Positions 1 through 10,484 of a stretch of DNA of 64,000 bases are shown piece by piece. Where the stretch lies: NCBI RefSeq assembly GCF_000165395.2, contig NC_010575.1, positions 1,163,001 to 1,227,000 on the forward strand, read 5' to 3'. The notes under the pieces are model-generated. The model did not search any database. It saw only the letters and a list, made by a program, of their open reading frames with translations, and was not told the origin of the DNA. Origin of the DNA: Babesia bovis T2Bo. Taxonomy: Eukaryota; Apicomplexa; Aconoidasida; Piroplasmida; Babesiidae. The first letter of the stretch is position 1. Each line of letters begins with the position of its first letter. The translations under genes were made by a program, and so were the position numbers.

Positions 1-1000
1 TTTCGAATGGAAGTGGCAATATCTTGATTTTATCTGGGCTTAGCTCCTCTATGGCATCGTCAGGTAGTTGCGCACAGGCCACCGCCACCAGGCGGGAGAT
101 ATTGTTACCGCAGAGTACCTCCTCACCCAAAAGTGCCTACAAATAATGATTTTCTGGCTATTATCATACCTTTGACTCTTCGTTTAGTTCAATATCGACT
201 CCCGGTCCCATAATATCCAGGTGTCCTGTTTTCAAAGCATTGATGTCATCCAATCCGTCACAGTATACTGTTTCCTGCATGAATCGTGATCTCACACGCT
301 TCTCTAGACGCTCGGTCGTGCGTATATCTGGTGTGATGCACACTATTGCCAATGCCACTTCTTGTGACGCTACTAGGTTACCCAGGAAGTATAAAAGACT
401 CTGTCTGCGTTCCACTGATCCTGTGGCCTCACTGCAGTCATTAACGCCTTTAGTCAGGATGTCTAGACCCTCAATCACTATTATTACATATGTATGGTCC
501 TGTTTCAACAGTTTTAGACAGTGTAACACACGTTCTTGTATCTCTTGGGTATTCAAATGGCCTCGGGACCCTGTTACCCCGGACAATATCTCCACATCGT
601 ACATTAGTTGGCGCAGGCATTTATGTTCATCTCTGTGGTTATAAGTTTCTATGGTAGCTGACTTTAGAGTCCATGTTACATTTGCATCATTGTATACTGT
701 TTCCTGTGATATGGCATCATTTCCTGGATGTAACTTGGATAGTTCGGATACCACTTTAGTGACTAGATATGTTTTACCAGATCCGGGTCTGCCAGTAACT
801 AGTATAATGGTATTTTCTTGATTATTCACTGCAGATTCCAATCTTGTTAAAAGTCTGGTCAACTTCTGTTGCATCCAGTGGTTATCTTCCAGTGAATCGT
901 GGAGTACAAACTCTTTGCAAGACGCTATTTGGTACAGTTTACGTCGGACTTTGCGGCGAAAGCGCTCTGCCGCGGATTCCTGCTGCATGGCGATACACAC
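1..1000 (-). CDS. Orc4-like AAA+ ATPase, origin recognition complex subunit (3' part outside window)
   Basis: This is probably the ORC subunit 4 ATPase that helps load MCM helicase at replication origins. Exon 1 (170-1000) encodes 277 residues. It has a Walker A GRPGSGKT at residues 70-77, a Walker B-like hydrophobic strand ending in IEGLD, and a segment LEKRVRSRF that strongly resembles the Orc4 sensor/arginine region. A 33-nt intron (137-169, GTATGA...GTAG) separates it from an exon that stays open through position 1, so the gene continues to the left. The start ATG at 1000 is the first in frame; a second Met lies four codons on. The Walker B acidic pair is E-x-x-D rather than DE. The AAA+ call is firm; Orc4 over other ORC/Cdc6 paralogues is inference from the LEKRVRSRF motif. 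Confidence 0.75.
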
Positions 1001-1071
1001 ATGGGTACCTACACACTTAATTCTGGACTAACGGCATAGCCACTATGAACACAGCTAGAAGACGCTATATA

Positions 1072-3552
1072 TTACGCAAAAATGTTGGGTACACCTTCAG
1101 CGATTGTTCCATCTGCCTTGCGCTGCCAGTACTCGCCGGTGAATTCCCAGCTAGGGGCATTGGTTTCCGGATCCAGGTGCTTGAGGAACCATCGTGGCTT
1201 ATGTGACGCTTCACCGTCTATACTTTTCTTTGCGTTTTCACGCTGTACTTCTTCCAGACGGTGCTTTTCACGCACGGCGCGGTCCATATCACCATCTTCG
1301 TAAGCACGCAAGTCAGGTCTAAATCGTGAGTCTGTGCATGGCATATGGGCTCCTTGTCTCGGGTCATAATCAGTGGAAAGCTCGTTGAGCTCCATCGTTA
1401 TCCATCCGAACCCATAGTAATGCTCGGAGTACATTGGCCGTGAGTTTGCTCGCCACATTTCACGACGCGTGCCGCTGACTATGTCTAACTTCTCCCAGTC
1501 AATTTCATTGACGAATGCGTCCCACGCATCCTCTTCATTCTTGTAGAACGCGCGGTCGTAATCTAGACGGCCGTCTGGTAGCAACAGCTTGGTATGGCCG
1601 CGACGTGCCTTTGGCCTCACGCGCTCCATATATACCGCTTCGCTCCACTTGCCTGAAATGTAATAGTGTGGTGTTCCATAGCGGTCGTGGACTAGAGCGC
1701 GTACTTTATGTATTTCCTTGTCGAACCATCCTTTACGCAGGTATTGCACCACTGCGAATTCGCCACTAGTGACATTTCTTAGAATAGCGGTGCCAACAGT
1801 CTCTATCCAAATCTTCCCTATGATTATATTGTGTATCACCACGTAACAGCGCTGCAAGGAATAGTGCTCCTTGGCGCCGTTGACAAACAGGTTAACTGTA
1901 AAAGGGCCTATAATACTGACTTCAACCGATTTGCCGGTTAATTTAACCATGGCATTAGTGCTACCGTATGACTCGAAGTTGTCGTTATGGCAGTGGAACG
2001 CACATATAGGGGGGTGGTGTCCAACTTGTTCAGCGATAAATTTGAAGTCGCGGTGGGTGATCTCAAAGGTCTCACCTAACAATGGGTTAAATGGCTTGTA
2101 AGTCCTGCCTACAGCCGAGGCATATGGAGTTATGCTGAAAAGTGTCACATATGCCATGCGGTCAATGGGATCCTCCTGCTTAGCTGCTGTATCCAGTAGA
2201 TGGCTGTACTCAAACACCTCTGACTCACGCTGCAGGGCACTGGTAGGCTCATTCAAACATATGGGCATGCTTATGCGAGCCAGGTCCTTGCCAATGAGGT
2301 CCTTCAAAATTGACCAAATGCTGACCTTCAGCTCGGTACGGGGCCTGGGCAACCGCGTACGACGCTGGATGGTCACAGATGAATGGACACTAGAAGTATC
2401 AACCGATTCATATTCACCAGCATCACACGTTGCAGCCTTGTCAGGCTCCTTGTTAACCACCATATCTGATATATCCTCTAAAGCAGGGCGCGGCTCGGCA
2501 TCAAAGGAGTTACTGTGAGAACGTTGAGCAATGTCTTCACACTCAAAAAACTCGTCATCCAGGTGGCCGCAGTATCCAGTGTCAGAACTGTCACTATCTT
2601 CGGCGTTCAGTGTATGAGTCTTATCACTCACGTGCATCTGCAATGCAGATAATCCAACTACCTTCCTCTCGCCGTCTGCTACTGACCTAGATTGCTCCTG
2701 CTGCTCTAATTTCATGTTACGACGGGTCACTCTAAACAGTGACTGCTCCAGGTCCTTGCGCGAGCGCACCTCCTCAAGGTATAATTGCTGGAGGCTGGAA
2801 TGATACTCACTCGCGATTAGGCTAAGGGTTTCAATCTTTTGCAAAGCTTCGCCTGTAAGTGAACCGCGAAGCTCAGCGATGATCTTAGACGTGATCTCGT
2901 CAAAGCAGCTGTTGTTAGTCAATATACAATTCAGCGGGGTCTGCGGCTCCTGACCAAACGACGTTTTAATGAACAGCTCGGAGACATCAACCGATTTCTC
3001 TACTGCATTGTCTAGTGTGTCCTCGATGCACGGGACTGATATACGCAAAGGAACGGCACCGGGCGTACTCTTCTCGCCCGGCGCCGCGTCGCCCTTACCA
3101 TACGCTGACGGGACGCCCTCAACGCTGTATACACCTGACGGGGTCAATACTTTCTTTTGATTTGCTTGTAGTAAAATTTTCTGCGCCTTTTTGAACGCGA
3201 CGTACCACTTCTGTTTCTCGGCAGGTGTGTCGGTGCGCAGGCAGACTACACCCCTGCCCAAAACGTCAATATCGAGTCGCACGGGATCGTCTATATAAGT
3301 TGTGTTATAGATTAAATTATACACATACCTGAGCACAATCTCATTGTGCACTGTGATAGGATGAACGACTCCTTGACCAAACCGTCCTTCTCTAGTGAGT
3401 ACTTTAGGCAGCCATGTTCTAGCATGAAGTAGCTGCACATAGTTGGTTCTATACACCAATATAACGTACCGACGTCGCCAACTGCCTATGAAATTGGTCC
3501 ACTTATTAAGCCAACCTTCATGGAGGTAGCGCTTTTTGTTACGAGACGACAT
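1072..3552 (-). CDS. Oxysterol-binding protein-related protein (PH + ORD)
   Basis: A single-exon gene of 826 residues. A PH-like domain occupies about residues 10-105 (opening with GWLNKWTNFIGSWRRRYVIL) and should bind phosphoinositide. It is followed by a low-complexity, partly coiled linker (about 190-390) and a C-terminal OSBP-related lipid-transfer domain. The diagnostic ORD signature EQVGHHPP is present, as is the downstream KGWFDKE...WSEAVYMER region. By family it would exchange sterol or PI4P between membranes at contact sites. I take ATG at 3552 (MSSRNKK) as start; the longer frame upstream has only a GTG. It lies just downstream of the Orc4-like gene on the same strand. Function by homology is secure, but the lipid cargo cannot be read from sequence. 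Confidence 0.9.
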   Translation of the reverse strand: MSSRNKKRYLHEGWLNKWTNFIGSWRRRYVILVYRTNYVQLLHARTWLPKVLTREGRFGQGVVHPITVHNEIVLRYVYNLIYNTTYIDDPVRLDIDVLGRGVVCLRTDTPAEKQKWYVAFKKAQKILLQANQKKVLTPSGVYSVEGVPSAYGKGDAAPGEKSTPGAVPLRISVPCIEDTLDNAVEKSVDVSELFIKTSFGQEPQTPLNCILTNNSCFDEITSKIIAELRGSLTGEALQKIETLSLIASEYHSSLQQLYLEEVRSRKDLEQSLFRVTRRNMKLEQQEQSRSVADGERKVVGLSALQMHVSDKTHTLNAEDSDSSDTGYCGHLDDEFFECEDIAQRSHSNSFDAEPRPALEDISDMVVNKEPDKAATCDAGEYESVDTSSVHSSVTIQRRTRLPRPRTELKVSIWSILKDLIGKDLARISMPICLNEPTSALQRESEVFEYSHLLDTAAKQEDPIDRMAYVTLFSITPYASAVGRTYKPFNPLLGETFEITHRDFKFIAEQVGHHPPICAFHCHNDNFESYGSTNAMVKLTGKSVEVSIIGPFTVNLFVNGAKEHYSLQRCYVVIHNIIIGKIWIETVGTAILRNVTSGEFAVVQYLRKGWFDKEIHKVRALVHDRYGTPHYYISGKWSEAVYMERVRPKARRGHTKLLLPDGRLDYDRAFYKNEEDAWDAFVNEIDWEKLDIVSGTRREMWRANSRPMYSEHYYGFGWITMELNELSTDYDPRQGAHMPCTDSRFRPDLRAYEDGDMDRAVREKHRLEEVQRENAKKSIDGEASHKPRWFLKHLDPETNAPSWEFTGEYWQRKADGTIAEGVPNIFA

Positions 3553-3831
3553 CGTGAACACAGTAGTGTAATTCACGAGGTGTAAGATACAGGTGGTATA
3601 GTAAACTGCGCCAGTACACCACTACATAGATTTGGGGTGTACTTTCGATAAAAACAACTGATAGTAGCTTCAGTTGGCACTGGACCATGGGGACATGGCA
3701 TAAGGTCGCCATGCAATATCGAGTGGCAAGCAGTACAAAAATGATAATGTATCAATCTGAAATCTAAATATTAACAGATCCCAGGTCGTTTACGATAGAT
3801 GGCAGCGTGACACATCACCCTTACACACTAC

Positions 3832-4343
3832 CTACCCATTGATAGAGTTCGTCACTTTCTGTGATTTCGGATCACATTGGACCTGCGCACGCTGCTGACG
3901 GGTAGGAATGGGCTCCATAGGCTTGTTACCAAGCTCCATACGTCGGCGCGCTATGCGCTCTTTCCAACTACGGCCGCTATCACCAACCGTGCCTTTGTTA
4001 GTATGTTTGCTTTCTGAGGTTTTGGACCGCTTAATCAAACCGCCCTTAGCGTAGAGATTGGCATCGCATGATGGCTCTTTGGGGCCCACGCGTTTATCGC
4101 GGCCTCTAGCCTTGTCCACTATGTATCCTAGTAGATCTAAGGGATCCTATGGCAATATATGAAATCATTGGTCACACTTACATCGGAAGTGCCACTCAAT
4201 TGTGGAACTGACGATTCCACAGTAGATGTATCATCTCGTTGCTCCGGTTGGGGGCATGTGTCTAGTCCATCAGCACTCTTCCTGGCATATTTCAGGGTAG
4301 ATGCATCCGGTCGTAAAGGGTACATAGCACGGCCACCGGCCAT
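3832..4343 (-). CDS. Small basic hypothetical protein, two exons
   Basis: Exon 1 (4182-4343) and exon 2 (3832-4146) are joined across a 35-nt intron with a perfect GTAAGT donor and a CATAG acceptor, giving 158 residues. The C-terminal half is rich in Lys and Arg (KRSKTSESK, SWKERIARRRMELGNKP), suggesting nucleic-acid binding or a nuclear protein. No domain is recognised. Its ATG overlaps the stop of the upstream frame (TAATG at 4345-4341), so the two frames may really be one gene with an intron I could not place. Confidence 0.55.
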
Positions 4344-4738
4344 TACAACTTGCTAGTGAATTCAATATGCTCAGTGGTATGCCAATATTGACGCGTGTAT
4401 GGGTTACCAGAGCTGTATCCCTGCGATGTATCTTTGTCTGTTACGTCAAAACAGAAGTATGTAACTCCAGTGGTTACACGACGCCCCTGAAGTGGTAGCT
4501 GTCCCTGCAATACGCAGGATGGCGAATCGGTATTTATACCCTCAAGACGTATAGTATTAATCGCGCAATTATCGATGTTATAGGTAACCGCTGATTCATC
4601 CAATGACTGTTGAGTGAATTCAGCCTCATCAAAGAGTGAAGTTGCCTGGAACTCCGGGAAGTCTAGCAGTACAACAGACTCCTCGACTACGTAAGGCTCC
4701 TTCAATGAACCATCGCCACTCGGAGCCGTGTCATTCAT
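4343..4738 (-). CDS. TFIIIC subunit 6-like small protein
   Basis: 131 residues from the ATG at 4738 (MNDTAPSGDG); a longer in-frame start at 4813 would add a hydrophobic stretch. The run VVLLDFPEFQ, then LEGINTDSPSCVLQG, then TTGVTYFCF resembles the TFIIIC_sub6 family (human GTF3C6, yeast tau subunit), whose members have LxGIDTExP, then a beta strand, then GT-x-x-x-F. That family assists RNA polymerase III transcription of tRNA and 5S genes. The match is by eye over about 70 residues and remains tentative. The following frame (4343 downwards) could supply a C-terminus if a further intron exists. Confidence 0.45.
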   Translation of the reverse strand: MNDTAPSGDGSLKEPYVVEESVVLLDFPEFQATSLFDEAEFTQQSLDESAVTYNIDNCAINTIRLEGINTDSPSCVLQGQLPLQGRRVTTGVTYFCFDVTDKDTSQGYSSGNPYTRQYWHTTEHIEFTSKL

Positions 4739-4854
4739 ATCATAACAGAGTACCCAGCAATACGAATAAAGTGAGATACAAGTGTAGATCCAAGATATAC
4801 TGGCACAGCTCAAAATGGTTACCTAACAACGACCTTCCATTTATAAAATACTAG

Positions 4855-6229
4855 CAAACTGTAAACAGACTATACTAAGGCTAATAACAGCATCTTTTAT
4901 CTAGACTATAGGTTACAATTTGGATACTTCAGTATCAACTCTACGGTGTGTGTGGCTAGGCCGTTACCCCAAAAGGACAACTAAAGGGCCATTTGAATCT
5001 GCAAAAGCGCCTGTTGTTATATATCAATCTAAATAATCGCATGTTTGGGGAAAAGTGCCCATACAAAGGTTCTGGTGACATTAGGTAGACGTAGAGTTCG
5101 ACACTAGTACGTACACAAAGGACGGTATCTAGCTAACAGAGCCTAGGATATAGCACGTGTTAACCAACTGTAGATATACCTAAAATATAGCACGCTTATC
5201 GCGGGGAGTAGGGTACCTGCACGAGCTGAAGTGTCAAGCTGTGATTTGAAGTAAGCAGCACCAGAAGGACAAGCAGAGAAAACGCCACACGGAGGATCCA
5301 CAGCCCGCTGAAAACGCTAAAACTCGGCGTCACACATCCTAGTTACACCTGTTGATCCACCTTCAACACATGTGACATATACTAAAGCGATCGGATCCAC
5401 GATCAAAACTATCATAGGACGGACGTCTCTTAATCTGGACGCAATAAGTGCATAGGAAGACAGTAGTGTCTGTTTGTAATTTAATTTTTAAGCCATGACG
5501 CGAGGTGTCTGAGAAACTGTTAGACAACCTGGCGAGCGTCTTTAATATTTAACACACCAACGAACATGGACAGCAAATAGAAGCTGTATTTGAAGACTTC
5601 ATACAGCCGATTTGGGGGTAACGGTAATTCTTATAGGCTCCTATTTATCCGCGCACGATTGCACGCTTCATTGTTTTTCACGTCGGGTTAGAAACGAAAG
5701 AACGCTGCGGTGCGTCGGTTATATACACATAGGGACAGGAAAATCCTATTATATTTCGTTCAATTGTGGCGTTTAAAGCCTCCATTGGCCTTATTATCCT
5801 GGGAGACGGAATTAAGGGACCTTGAGAAGGAAGACACGGCGTATTTGTCATTGTCCAATAACACTGGAGTTATCCAGAACTGAACTAGACAGAAATCGCC
5901 TTTAAACTTCAGTTTCTAGGTATTCCGGTCCTGTTGTGCTGAAACTAGCTTAATAGGATTCCTTCCTTTGTAGATGCTGCCGATGGATGTAAAATGTACA
6001 CTTGTATGAACGGCAACATCCACTGTGTTATTTGACAGCTACGCACGTTATGTATACAGTGGATTCCACTTTACAACGGTCTTGTTTGGGGAAGATAGGC
6101 CTCTGGTTTATGCTTGCTTAAGGCAAGTTGAGATCTAAGGGGTTGGTTTGATATATCGCACGTTAAGGTCTGGCAATACCACCGAGGTGACGTCGGATCA
6201 GGGAGTAACTGTGCTATCGTCATCGAAAG
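4855..6229. other. Intergenic region, about 1.4 kb, divergent
   Basis: Lies between divergently transcribed genes and probably holds promoters for both the TFIIIC-like gene and the CDPK gene. No frame longer than 60 codons with coding character and no tRNA-like fold was seen. The stretch 5150-5230 carries short TATA-like repeats. Nothing else can be supported. Confidence 0.5.
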
Positions 6230-8497
6230 ATGCTGAGCACATCTAGGAAGGGATCAACTGAAGACTACATACTAACCAAGGATAAACCTAAGGGATATAT
6301 AGGAGCAGGGCGCTCATTTTTAGACTTGTTGTCAAATTTCCTGGATACAACCAGGGTTGACGATGCACAAATAGGTGTTAGTGATACCGGGGTACACAAG
6401 AAGGTTCATTGCAGCAGGTCCCTGAGACTATTTAGAGCGCTTGCACATCGATTTAAAATACTGCAGCCGATAAACCTGGTGGCGGACTGCGCTGGGAACC
6501 CGGAAAATATGCAGGCAGAGCCAGGTACCCGCCGTGATGGAGGCAATACACCAAAAGGCACGCGGACCTCCAGCAAACGCCCGGGTAGCTGCCCAAAGCC
6601 TAAGATAAAGGCGACTAAAATAGATACGTGCCACCCTGAGGGTGCGAATATATCGCTGCTGGAATTGCCTCCAAATGCAATTGACCATATGCATAACGTT
6701 ACGGCCAGCACAACTGCGACGACGCACAGTATTATCGCGAGTAGCAATTCACCAAACAAGAACCACTGCAGCAACACGAACCGAGTGAACAAACAGGTGC
6801 ACCGTGATAAAGACTGCTGCTGGGATGTTCCCAATCCACTAACTAGGGCCTATTCATGCGAGAAACATGGATGCGTCAAGCACCTGCGCACAAACGCAAG
6901 TTTGGAAGGTATGCCGAAGCCAGAGTATAACTCCCTGTGTACCAAGTGTATGCCTGAAGAAGATCGGATAACCCGTGGATTCAAGGGACTACTGATACAA
7001 ACACCGATTTTCAAGTATGTCAATGACCCGAAGCAAGGGCACAGGGACAGTACACCAACATTCGATCGCTCATTCCTCATCCACGAAACTGCGCTGGTAG
7101 ATGGAATGACAATAACGGATGTATATGATCTACATACTAACCGACTGGGTAAAGGGAGTTACGGACAGGTACTCAAGGCATGCCACAAGGAAACGGGTGA
7201 AGTCAAGGCAGTGAAGGTAATACGCAAGGCAGCAATTGAAAATGCAATGCGCATGAAGCGTGAAATCACGATAATGAAGAACCTGGACCACCCAAATATA
7301 GTCAAGCTGCTGGAAATATACGAGGATGAGGAGTGCCTCTACCTCGTCATGGAAATGTGCAGTGGCGGGGAATTATTCGAAGAAATTGTACGGCGAGGCT
7401 GCTTCAGTGAACAGTATGCCGCTACGATGATGAGGCAGCTATTCTCCGCTATAGCATATTGCCACGGTAAAGGAATCCTGCACAGGGACCTCAAGCCGGA
7501 GAACATACTCTACGCCAACACAAGCGATAACTCGCCCATTAAAGTTATAGACTGGGGATTCGCTACAAAGTGCTACAAAACGCACAAATTCACCAGTTTG
7601 GTGGGTACGCCGTACTACGTAGCGCCCGAGGTGTTGATCGGTAGCTACGACAAGAGCTGCGACATGTGGAGCGCCGGGGTCATCATGTTCATCATGCTGG
7701 TGGGATATCCACCATTCCACGGCAACGATAACGCCACTATACTGAACAACGTCAAGAGGGGTGCCATCAACTTCGTGCCGCACCACTGGAAGCATATTTC
7801 CAAGAGTGCAGTAGACCTTATAACAAAGTGCCTGTCGTACGACCCTAGGCACCGCATTTCAGCAAAGGCAGCGTTTAATCACGAGTGGATCCTAAACAAT
7901 GCCACCAGCGTCCACGTCAACCCAATGGTGCGGCATTCGCTCACCAAGGACCTGGTCAAGCGGTTCCAGAAGTTCGACAACTACAGTACCATGAAGCAAC
8001 TGGCACTCACGTGTATCGCACACCACCTCTCGGATGGTGATATAGGCTCGCTGAGCACGGCTTTCAATGTGCTGAACAACGCCGGAGACGGCGTGCTGTA
8101 CATCAGTGATATAGTCAAGGGACTCCAAAGCGACAAGGTAAAGGGGCAGTACGACCCCGCGATGCAAAGGCTCGTGGAAAAACTAGATACCAACGGTAGC
8201 GGAGCTATCGACTACGTAGAGTTCCTTGCAGCATCGATAGACGAGGATGTCTACAAGCAAAAGGATTTCTGCAAGAAGGCTTTCAAGGTGTTTGACCTCG
8301 ACGGCAAGGGAGTGATAACAAGAGAAAACATGTGCAAGGTCTTCCAGTGTAACATGGGAGGGTGCCAATTTACCCAGGATTTCGTGGAGCAGATTTTCAA
8401 CGAGGTTGATTTGGACCGAGATGGCGTGATCAACTACACCGACTTCTGTACCATGCTTTACGGGCTGTCCAACCCAGAGGAGGTGCCCACACTGTAG
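6230..8497 (+). CDS. Calcium-dependent protein kinase (CDPK) with long N-terminal extension
   Basis: 755 residues, single exon. About 300 poorly structured residues (with a CC and Cys-rich patch near 185-240) precede a serine/threonine kinase domain. The domain has a glycine loop GKGSYG (about 305), VAIK-type lysine in AVKVIRK, HRDLKPEN (about 418), DWG (about 441, in place of DFG) and GTPYYVAPE. A junction segment and four EF hands follow. EF1 is degenerate (NAGDGVLYISD), EF2 (DTNGSGAIDYVE) and EF4 (DLDRDGVINYTD) are canonical, and EF3 ends in N at position 12. The gatekeeper residue is Met (LYLVMEM). There is no Gly2, so no N-myristoylation. CDPKs control calcium-triggered motility, invasion and egress in apicomplexans. 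Which CDPK orthologue this is cannot be settled from the sequence alone. Confidence 0.92.
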   Translation: MLSTSRKGSTEDYILTKDKPKGYIGAGRSFLDLLSNFLDTTRVDDAQIGVSDTGVHKKVHCSRSLRLFRALAHRFKILQPINLVADCAGNPENMQAEPGTRRDGGNTPKGTRTSSKRPGSCPKPKIKATKIDTCHPEGANISLLELPPNAIDHMHNVTASTTATTHSIIASSNSPNKNHCSNTNRVNKQVHRDKDCCWDVPNPLTRAYSCEKHGCVKHLRTNASLEGMPKPEYNSLCTKCMPEEDRITRGFKGLLIQTPIFKYVNDPKQGHRDSTPTFDRSFLIHETALVDGMTITDVYDLHTNRLGKGSYGQVLKACHKETGEVKAVKVIRKAAIENAMRMKREITIMKNLDHPNIVKLLEIYEDEECLYLVMEMCSGGELFEEIVRRGCFSEQYAATMMRQLFSAIAYCHGKGILHRDLKPENILYANTSDNSPIKVIDWGFATKCYKTHKFTSLVGTPYYVAPEVLIGSYDKSCDMWSAGVIMFIMLVGYPPFHGNDNATILNNVKRGAINFVPHHWKHISKSAVDLITKCLSYDPRHRISAKAAFNHEWILNNATSVHVNPMVRHSLTKDLVKRFQKFDNYSTMKQLALTCIAHHLSDGDIGSLSTAFNVLNNAGDGVLYISDIVKGLQSDKVKGQYDPAMQRLVEKLDTNGSGAIDYVEFLAASIDEDVYKQKDFCKKAFKVFDLDGKGVITRENMCKVFQCNMGGCQFTQDFVEQIFNEVDLDRDGVINYTDFCTMLYGLSNPEEVPTL

Positions 8498-8571
8498 ACA
8501 GTGCCATCAATATGTATATACATAGTATGCAAAATATAGTATATATTGACACCCAAAGCGGCGTGTTGTTG

Positions 8572-9786
8572 TTAGCCCTGATTGCCCTTCCCGGAGTCAG
8601 GTTCACTTAAGCTTTGGAAGAGGTCTATGGCGGCCACGAGGTCGCCATCCGATGCCTCCAATACAGTTATACACAAATCACGGTCCTCGAGGCCCATGTC
8701 CAGCATCTGCTGCAACTCATGGGCGTACCGTACGTCGCTTGGTAGTGAAATGGATGGCGCATCATCAGGATCACTTGATGCAGACTTTGAAGCAACAGGC
8801 TCCTCAATGGACGTGTTGCCAGATGCTCCACTGGAAGATTCAGTGCCCTGGCATGAAAATCTAGAATGACTGGATACGGAATTAGCACCCTCACTTCCAA
8901 CAGAGGCACTAACACGAGGCTGACCTGTTAAAGCCGATGAATTGAAAAAATTGCTAAGGTGAGCCAAAGAAGCATTCATAGCCATGCCAGAAGCACCCGA
9001 GTTGGGTACAGATGGATATGTACTTTGAGGAGTAGCCCAAGGGTTAGGAAAGGCTTCAACGTTGAGTAGCTCATTGGGCTTGGGAGTAACCAATCTGTCG
9101 TAGCCCTTCAAAGTCATGGATACCTTGCGGTTGTCCTTAGTCATAGCCTGCCATAGGGGTTGCTGAATACTGCGATGCATCTGACACAAAGCACGGAAAC
9201 CACCAGGCAACGCCTCGATATTGCGCCAAGCAGTGTCAGCCTGACGAGCAAGCTCCTTAGCCATCTCAGGGTTAGTAGCAGCACGCATCACCTGATTCAT
9301 CAACTCCGAGTCTGCAGTCAACTCACGCAACATGCGATTGGTTTCATTCATCTGCATACTCTCCTCACTGTCAGACCGAGTACCAGCTTGTTGGGAACCC
9401 ATGGCGTCCACAAACCTATCGATATCAAGGTTAGCAGTGTCCGTCACTAGACGACGAGCGTGAGCAGCATTTACACTTGGACCACGACGATCGCCAACAA
9501 CAGATTTACCGTCATTTTCCAAACTTGCGCCCTTATCATCACTGGAACAAGGCTCTGCGCGGGGTACTGACTTGTCACCAACCACAGATGATGACGAAGA
9601 AACGTCAGACGATACTACACCCCCGTCCTTACCGTCATGGACGTTGGAACTGTCACACGAATCCACACCAGGGCAACTCTTCTTGCTGCTAACAGAATCA
9701 ATAGAAGTGTCAATCGAATTCTTGCCACCGGCACCCCTACCAACAGAGCGGCCGTCGGCCAACGCGTCATTTGAATCCTCTGGCAT
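8572..9786 (-). CDS. Ubiquilin/Dsk2-like STI1-UBA protein without visible UBL
   Basis: 404 residues from the ATG at 9786. The N-terminal 110 residues are Ser/Asp-rich low complexity. A STI1 region (about 120-230) contains NPEMAKELARQADTAWRNIE and LPGGFRALCQMHRSIQQPL, as in ubiquilins, which gather substrates for the proteasome. The C-terminus is a UBA domain (LQQMLDMGLEDRDLCITVLEASDGDLVAAIDLF), which binds ubiquitin. Standard ubiquilins begin with a ubiquitin-like domain, and none is visible here. The frame is open for 11 codons upstream after a CTAG acceptor-like site, so a 5' exon is possible. Confidence 0.8.
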   Translation of the reverse strand: MPEDSNDALADGRSVGRGAGGKNSIDTSIDSVSSKKSCPGVDSCDSSNVHDGKDGGVVSSDVSSSSSVVGDKSVPRAEPCSSDDKGASLENDGKSVVGDRRGPSVNAAHARRLVTDTANLDIDRFVDAMGSQQAGTRSDSEESMQMNETNRMLRELTADSELMNQVMRAATNPEMAKELARQADTAWRNIEALPGGFRALCQMHRSIQQPLWQAMTKDNRKVSMTLKGYDRLVTPKPNELLNVEAFPNPWATPQSTYPSVPNSGASGMAMNASLAHLSNFFNSSALTGQPRVSASVGSEGANSVSSHSRFSCQGTESSSGASGNTSIEEPVASKSASSDPDDAPSISLPSDVRYAHELQQMLDMGLEDRDLCITVLEASDGDLVAAIDLFQSLSEPDSGKGNQG

Positions 9787-10484
9787 CACGGCCCGAAAAC
9801 AAAGATGACAACACAACAAACTAGCAAAAGTATCAAAGATCGATGTGCAATAAGATAAACTAAAGCCAAATGATTAATAGACAATCACGCGATCATGCAG
9901 TGGCACGCCACCTACGACCAGTATACAGTACTCCCCTCACCCGTTACAAAAACCACTATATACATAACGTATTTAAAATATAAACCGAATTTTGATGCAT
10001 AAAAGAAACGATTTTATACACACAACAAATCTAATGTGCACGTAACTCCACCAGGATCAAAGATACTCAATTTGGTACACACATACAGTTGAACCACTGA
10101 TAAAATACAGTATACAGTATAACGAGAAAATAGTATTACGCATTCGACAACCTTATCTCGGTTATACTGCTGGTCGTCACCCCACCAGTACGATTTATCA
10201 GAATCTACGCCAAATACGCACATGAAAAGAAACTATATGGGTTCCATTCATACCTATAGAGGGTATTCTAGCCTTAAGTGGGCCCATTAGCCATGCTAAA
10301 TGGTATTGTAGCCCATTTACGATACAACGGAGCATTATAGCCATGGATGTTACCAGATTCCTCGACTAATTTCCATCGCATAGGCCCTAGTTGTCTTCTA
10401 AATTCCCTAATACCACGTATGTACCGCTAGTTGGTGCGTTATTGTATCCATTTTACTGGCACATCAATCATTTATGACGTTATA
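9787..10484. other. Intergenic region, about 0.7 kb
   Basis: Between the ubiquilin-like gene and the 3' end of the pseudouridine synthase gene, both on the minus strand. The 69-codon frame at 10014-10223 (minus) has no recognisable character. I looked here for a missing UBL exon and found none. Confidence 0.4.

Noticed and set aside
6406..6834. 142-codon minus-strand frame with hydrophobic segments opposite the CDPK N-terminus
   Set aside because: Antisense shadow; the plus-strand frame continues into the kinase domain without break.
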